Positions 60,725 through 64,000 of a stretch of DNA of 64,000 nt are shown in pieces (the first letter of the stretch is position 1; each line of letters starts with the position of its first letter). Made by a program: the position numbers and the translations under genes. The stretch is from a bacterium. Its GTDB lineage: Bacteria > Hydrothermota > UBA3073 > JACQXS01 > JAGMCI01. The notes under the pieces were generated by a model. That model worked only from the letters and a program-made list of their open reading frames with translations, had not been told where the DNA came from and did not search any database. Location: positions 138,673 to 202,672 of the forward strand of contig JASEGA010000001.1 in the NCBI GenBank assembly GCA_030018315.1, given 5' to 3'.

Positions 60725-61972
60725 ATGTATTACTTAGGGATAGATGTGGCTAAAAGAAGCCATCGTGCCGTAGTACTTGATTCACAGGGAGAAAAGCTGA
60801 GTAAATCATTCTCCTTCGACAATTCGCAAGAAGGAATGAAATCTCTCACTTTGTATCTCGAGAAGCGACCCATCTCTAAAACTGAACTCCTTACAGGTAT
60901 GGAAGCCACTGGAAATTACTGGGAAAATCTGTATTCCTTCCTCACTAATAAAGGCTTTAAAGTAATCCTACTCAATCCATATCAGGTTAATAAGTTCCGT
61001 CAGGCGCTTGGTAAAAAAGCTAAAACTGACGACATTGATGCTCTCGTGATCGCAGGGCTTTTGAGATCAAATGAATATCAGAATTCCTATGTCCCCCCAG
61101 AGAAGATCGAGAATTTAAGAGAACTTACAAAACTAAGATACGAATTCATAAAGGACTTGAGAAACTACAAACGTCAGGCCATGTCGCTTCTAAACCTTGT
61201 TTTCCCAGAATATCAGAAGACAGTTATTAAAAACCCTTCTGCTATCGCTTCCGCTGCAATTCTTAAGGAATATCCAACAGCAATACACTTAGCACAAACT
61301 AAGCCCAAGAAAATTGAGCGCATTGTCAGGTCTATAAAGGGCAACAATTTTAACATCAGGGAGATCGAGCATCTTATTTCCACAGCCAAAGATTCCATTT
61401 ATTCAGGAAAGAGCGCAGAGATAAGAGGTATGAATCTCAAAATGATACTCTCCCATATCCAGAACTTTGAAGAATCTATCAAGACCATCGATGACCAGAT
61501 AGACGCTATTCTGTTCCCCTCACAGGATGATAATAATCAGCCGGGAGGAAATCTTTTTACCATACCAGGTGTTGGGCCAAAGATAGTTGCTACTTTCCTC
61601 TCAATAGCAGGAGAAAATGGGAATGCTTTTGAAAAAGGGACTAAAATCATAGGTCATATTGGGTTCTTTCCTCAAATCTTTGAATCAGGGGAGAAGAGAA
61701 AAGATAATAAGATTTCAAATCGAGGCCCAAAGTATGCTCGTTGGGGGTTCTATATAGGGAGTGTAACCTGCATCAAGCATAATCCTGAGTTCCGACAACT
61801 ATATCATAATAAGATCTCTCAAGGGAAGACTGGAAAGCAAGCGATTATATATGTGGGCAAAAAGCTTATTCACATGATGCTTAGCATGGCTGAATCTGAC
61901 GAAACTTATAGTCCTGAACAAGTGTTTAAGCCTATTCACTTATACAAATGTCAAAGAGCAACAGTTACTTAA
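60725..61972 (+). CDS. IS110-family transposase (recombinase)
   Basis: 415 residues. The N-terminal RuvC-like DEDD domain has YYLGIDVAKRSHRAVVLD, TGMEATGNYWENLYSFL and KKAKTDDIDALVIAGLL. The C-terminal Transposase_20 domain has FTIPGVGPKIVATFLSIAG, the conserved Ser region GFFPQIFESGEKRKDNKISN and KHNPEFRQLYHNKISQGK. Full length and intact, with AAGGAG before the ATG, so the element may be active. It is the only clear plus-strand gene of the window, consistent with recent insertion. Confidence 0.95.
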   Translation: MYYLGIDVAKRSHRAVVLDSQGEKLSKSFSFDNSQEGMKSLTLYLEKRPISKTELLTGMEATGNYWENLYSFLTNKGFKVILLNPYQVNKFRQALGKKAKTDDIDALVIAGLLRSNEYQNSYVPPEKIENLRELTKLRYEFIKDLRNYKRQAMSLLNLVFPEYQKTVIKNPSAIASAAILKEYPTAIHLAQTKPKKIERIVRSIKGNNFNIREIEHLISTAKDSIYSGKSAEIRGMNLKMILSHIQNFEESIKTIDDQIDAILFPSQDDNNQPGGNLFTIPGVGPKIVATFLSIAGENGNAFEKGTKIIGHIGFFPQIFESGEKRKDNKISNRGPKYARWGFYIGSVTCIKHNPEFRQLYHNKISQGKTGKQAIIYVGKKLIHMMLSMAESDETYSPEQVFKPIHLYKCQRATVT

Positions 61973-61997
61973 AATTTTTTACTTTTGTACTTGACAC

Positions 61998-62120
61998 TTA
62001 TAGGATGTCTTTCCCTATCTCTCCACCTTTCGTATTGCAATACACACAGTTAAGATTACACCGATAGGTGAGAAACCACATAACTTCTATAAGTGGTATC
62101 TTTGGAATAACTTTATGCAT
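61998..62120 (-). pseudogene. 5' fragment of a radical SAM gene cut by the IS
   Basis: An ATG at 62120 reads HKVIPKIPLIEVMWFLTYRC followed by NLNCVYCNTKGGE and a stop near the IS end. TYRCNLNCVYC is the CxxxCxxC motif, so this is the start of a radical SAM enzyme. No continuation was found on the other side of the element, suggesting deletion of the rest. It may once have partnered the orphan PqqD-like protein at 56149. Confidence 0.8.
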
Positions 62121-62160
62121 AAGATTTTATTTTCTCATCTCACTTACCAATCCCGAGGTT

Positions 62161-63945
62161 CTACAGTAAGATAATCTTATTTGTCCTACTTGTATTTCTT
62201 CCTTTTATCTGGCAAAAATATATGCCAGATGGGACATATAGACCTTGGTTATCAGTCCTATTCCAAGTAAATGTGTAACTACCTGCACCTAAATTACTGC
62301 TAAAAATAGTCTTTACTAAACGCCCACAAATATTATAGATGCTAATAGTAACAGGCTCCATGCCTTCAATAGAGAATTGAATTGAGATAGATTTATGAAA
62401 AGGATTTGGATAAATACTAAAATTAGAGGCTGTTGGCAGTGATACTTCAGCTACTCCAACCAAAGGTTGGTTGCTCTTAGCATAATAGATTTCTTCCTTA
62501 TTTTCTTGGGCCCCATCCGGATATGCCCACCAGGTTATGTGCCCATAACCACTATTGTCAATTGTAAACCATCTAATACTACCAAAAGTACCCCAGTCAT
62601 AGAAATTATTATTTGTCACACGTGCAGTTTTCCATTCTCCTTTAATATTTGTACCATACAGAACTTCAGGATAAATGGTGGTATAACCTCTTACAAAAAC
62701 AAAGTGAGTTTTATTATTTCCATCCACAGCAATAGATGGTGACATAGTATGAATTGTCATTTCTAACCCAAGGTCTACACATTCCCAGCTACCACTCTCA
62801 TTCGTCGCATACCAGATGTAGTGGGGAGCGCTGCGGTCCTCCTTCCAAGTAAGATATATTTTACCATTAGCAGATACAGCAAGTGAAGGACACATATCAC
62901 CTTTATCACTTGTACTGACCTTTGTACTCACCCAGCTCCCACTTTCATTTGTGATATACCAGATATCAAAAGTGTTAGGAGAGCCCACTACTCCCTTAGA
63001 ATAAGCAATATGTATATGACCTTGGGGAGAAATAGCAATAGAAGGAAAACAACAGCCCCCAGTCTCATCTATTTTTGAAACCACCCAGCTACTAGTCTTA
63101 TTTGTAGCATAACAAAGGGCTTTCTGAGGATAATTGCAAAATGCAATATGGGCATAGCCTTCTGCATCTAATGCAAGGTTCGGGTCATCACCACCCATAG
63201 TATCAATGATTACACCCTCCCAGTATCCACTCTTGTTTGTAGTATATCCAAGTGCCCGGCGCTGAGAACAGGCAACATTTAATGCAATATGAGCACTGCT
63301 ATCATTATCTACTGCAATAGAAGGCCATCTCTTAGCACCACTTGGAAGAGAGGTGATCTGCTCAGAAACCCAGCTACCACTTTTATTTGTCAAGTAGAAG
63401 AGCTCGTATGTCGTTTGGGATGTCCCTGAACAATAAGCAATATGTGCCTTACCATTTGCGTCTACTGCTATAGAAGGATAAAAGTCACAAATAGCATTGT
63501 AAGTGAGACGCTGTATTGTCCAGGTAATCTCTAAAGTATCTTCTGGCGGTTCAGGACCCTCAGTCTTTATCAGCCAGACATCCTGCTGCCCACCATATGT
63601 AGTTGTACCAGCTATGATATAGCCACCATCTTTAGTCTGTGCTCCTGAGCGACCGTCATCCGTATGATCTCCACCATACGTCCTTGTCCAAATTGTATCA
63701 CCAAGCGAATCTGTCTTTATTAACAAAATATCATCCTCACTGTATGGACGACGAGTTGTACCAGCTATGATATAGCCACCACCTGTTGTCTGTGCCATTG
63801 AGTAGCTTATCTCGCTATAAGTTCCACCATATGTCTTTGTCCATAAGGTGTCCGGTGCCTGGGCAAGTAACTTTATTACTAAGAGAAGCAGTGCCATCCC
63901 AACAAAAAGAATTATTGGGAATTTGTAATTAGTAAATCGTTTCAA
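62161..63945 (-). CDS. Large secreted protein with C-terminal sorting domain
   Basis: About 594 residues from a TTG at 63945 preceded by AAGGGTGAG; an upstream in-frame TTG at 63981 is less likely. The signal region is FPIILFVGMALLLLVIKLLA. Two repeats of the form TLWTKTYGGTYSEISYSMAQ and GYIIAGTT follow, then about seven beta-propeller-like units (SIAVDNDSSAHIAL, WYITNESGSWVSTKV and similar). The end is a FlgD-like sorting domain (ISIYNICGRLVKTIFSSNLG, PSGIYFCQIKG). Likely surface exposed. Confidence 0.85.
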   Translation of the reverse strand: MKRFTNYKFPIILFVGMALLLLVIKLLAQAPDTLWTKTYGGTYSEISYSMAQTTGGGYIIAGTTRRPYSEDDILLIKTDSLGDTIWTRTYGGDHTDDGRSGAQTKDGGYIIAGTTTYGGQQDVWLIKTEGPEPPEDTLEITWTIQRLTYNAICDFYPSIAVDANGKAHIAYCSGTSQTTYELFYLTNKSGSWVSEQITSLPSGAKRWPSIAVDNDSSAHIALNVACSQRRALGYTTNKSGYWEGVIIDTMGGDDPNLALDAEGYAHIAFCNYPQKALCYATNKTSSWVVSKIDETGGCCFPSIAISPQGHIHIAYSKGVVGSPNTFDIWYITNESGSWVSTKVSTSDKGDMCPSLAVSANGKIYLTWKEDRSAPHYIWYATNESGSWECVDLGLEMTIHTMSPSIAVDGNNKTHFVFVRGYTTIYPEVLYGTNIKGEWKTARVTNNNFYDWGTFGSIRWFTIDNSGYGHITWWAYPDGAQENKEEIYYAKSNQPLVGVAEVSLPTASNFSIYPNPFHKSISIQFSIEGMEPVTISIYNICGRLVKTIFSSNLGAGSYTFTWNRTDNQGLYVPSGIYFCQIKGRNTSRTNKIILL

Positions 63946-64000
63946 AATTTTCTCACCCTTTCTATAATTTTGCATTCCCAACCTGTCCCATGTCAGGACG

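Larger units (their letters stand above)
60490..62006 (+). mobile_element. IS110-family insertion sequence (ends approximate)
   Basis: The element consists of a structured noncoding leader of about 200 bp, the transposase gene at 60725-61972 and a short tail. Ends of this family have no long inverted repeats, so limits are estimates. The right limit is judged from the point where a radical SAM gene remnant begins (about 62000). GACACTTGCAGGAT in the leader (60676-60689) and GACACTTATAGGAT at 61993-62006 are near-identical. Confidence 0.7.

Noticed and set aside
56561-63945. Complete type IX secretion system
   Set aside because: The three secreted proteins have sorting-like C-termini, but no Por/Spr or gliding genes are present in the window, so the route of export cannot be assigned.
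1-64000. rRNA, tRNA or riboswitch genes
   Set aside because: No tRNA cloverleaf, rRNA signature or known riboswitch consensus was recognised on either strand by reading; a covariance search would be needed to exclude them.

Overview
The window is AT-rich and shows standard bacterial gene structure: AGGAGG-type ribosome binding sites, ATGA overlaps, and TAA, TAG and TGA all used as stops. Almost every gene is on the minus strand; the IS110 transposase at 60725 is the only clear plus-strand gene. The combination of secreted SBBP-repeat proteins with a C-terminal sorting-like domain, many radical SAM proteins, Wzx/Wza/Wzc-type polysaccharide genes and very many dispersed short repeats suggests an uncultured bacterium of the FCB / WOR-3 (Stahlbacteria) kind. 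That placement is inference; no rRNA or tRNA gene was recognised.

Positions 1-31,000 hold a surface-glycan locus: GT-C, GT2 and GT4 glycosyltransferases, SAM methyltransferases, B12-type and SPASM-like radical SAM proteins, a Wzx flippase, and sugar-nucleotide enzymes. RfbF, RfbG and RfbH make a CDP-3,6-dideoxyhexose intermediate. A thiamine-diphosphate enzyme next to them suggests a branched (yersiniose-like) sugar, and a NeuB-type synthase with an SpsF cytidylyltransferase suggests a nonulosonate. The locus is badly eroded: about ten genes carry frameshifts or in-frame stops, and one junction (17.0-18.2 kb) preserves a gene-start duplication and a small TA-flanked element.

Positions 30,800-37,200 hold a dead MntA-HepT toxin-antitoxin pair, an O-antigen ligase/polymerase, a four-helix-bundle gene with one internal stop, a Wzc-like tyrosine autokinase and small retropepsin-like proteins.

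Positions 37,300-47,500 are the most interesting part. About ten co-directed genes look like a ribosomally synthesised, post-translationally modified peptide (RiPP) locus: a PqqD-like leader-binding protein, three radical SAM/SPASM enzymes, an HPr-kinase-like protein, a 58-residue Cys/Ser/Thr-rich candidate precursor with the best Shine-Dalgarno sequence in the window, a CxxC-CC protein, a UPF0489-TPR protein, an S26-like peptidase whose catalytic Ser is Cys, and a nucleotidyltransferase. Two of these genes contain dispersed palindromic repeats inserted in frame.

Positions 47,500-54,700 carry toxin-antitoxin remnants, a large TPR lipoprotein, a Wza/SLBB export protein, a degenerate HD-GYP protein, a DUF433/DUF5615 pair and an ExeA-like ATPase, which fit the polysaccharide export theme. 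Positions 54,700-64,000 carry repeats, an orphan PqqD-like gene, three large secreted repeat proteins, and an IS110 element with a structured 5' leader (candidate bridge RNA) that ends inside the remnant of another radical SAM gene.
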